Part shown: positions 5,108 through 5,139 of the stretch, piece by piece
Numbering within the stretch: position 1 is the stretch's first letter
Layout of the letters: every line of letters starts with the position of its first letter
NCBI GenBank assembly: GCA_910585565.1
Contig: CAJUFC010000007.1
Location: 1 to 5,139 of the forward strand
Length of the DNA: 5,139 bases
Direction of reading: 5' to 3'
Source: an uncultured Eggerthellaceae bacterium
GTDB lineage: Bacteria > Actinomycetota > Coriobacteriia > Coriobacteriales > Eggerthellaceae
The notes under the pieces: model-generated
Seen by the model: only the letters and a program-made list of their open reading frames with translations
What the model was told of the DNA's origin: nothing
Databases searched by the model: none
Made by a program: the position numbers and the translations under genes

Positions 5108-5136
5108 ATGGTACATGAGCGCGGCGAAAAGTTCAA
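5108..5136 (-). promoter_or_regulatory. Promoter of tRNA-Ser
   Basis: On the minus strand TTGAAC (5136-5131) and TACCAT (5113-5108) are separated by exactly 17 bp, each matching four of six consensus bases. The -10 box ends 12 bases before the first tRNA base, implying a very short leader. This spacing and position fit a vegetative tRNA promoter. Confidence 0.6.
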
Positions 5137-5139
5137 TGC

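Noticed and set aside
4854..5118. Open frames on both strands across the tRNA-Ser gene, including one with an SRDSNPRYPC-like peptide
   Set aside because: The peptide is the well-known false translation of a tRNA-Ser gene; both frames run through the tRNA.

Overview
The window looks like chromosome from a high-GC actinobacterium, most likely of the Coriobacteriia (Eggerthella/Slackia/Adlercreutzia-like gut anaerobes). This assignment is an inference from G/C-rich third codon positions, tRNA genes that encode their own CCA, and the style of the proteins; no species-level marker is present.

Layout from left to right. Bases 1-268 hold no credible gene and are clearly more A/T-rich than the rest. 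They contain a perfect 18-bp inverted repeat, an 11-bp tandem duplication, and the terminator of the initiator tRNA gene. The initiator tRNA-fMet (269-345, minus) has a plausible promoter just upstream. Next is a universal stress protein gene (519-998, minus), divergent from an Amidohydrolase_2-type metal-dependent hydrolase (1175-1972, plus). The convergent gap after the hydrolase contains a three-copy 30-bp tandem repeat. A divergent shikimate-kinase-family gene (2124-2666, minus) follows; it lies 33 bp downstream of a DUF2207-type secreted/membrane protein gene (2700-about 4640, minus), and the two probably form an operon. Bases 4641-5004 are non-coding and dense in repeats and hairpins. 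A tRNA-Ser(GCU) gene (5005-5095, minus) with a good promoter closes the window.

The ordinary genes are housekeeping or general-purpose and show no shared pathway. The most unusual part is the stretch downstream of tRNA-Ser. The last bases of that tRNA are repeated exactly (22 bp) 215 bp away and partially (15 bp) a further 143 bp away. The spacers between copies contain a 108-bp element bounded by 16-bp perfect inverted repeats and a cluster of nested hairpins. The tRNA carries an A-C mismatch in its acceptor stem, produced by the same base that appears in the duplicated copy. This pattern is consistent with repeated integration and excision at the tRNA 3' end, or with a structured RNA processed from the tRNA transcript. 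The sequence alone cannot decide between these.
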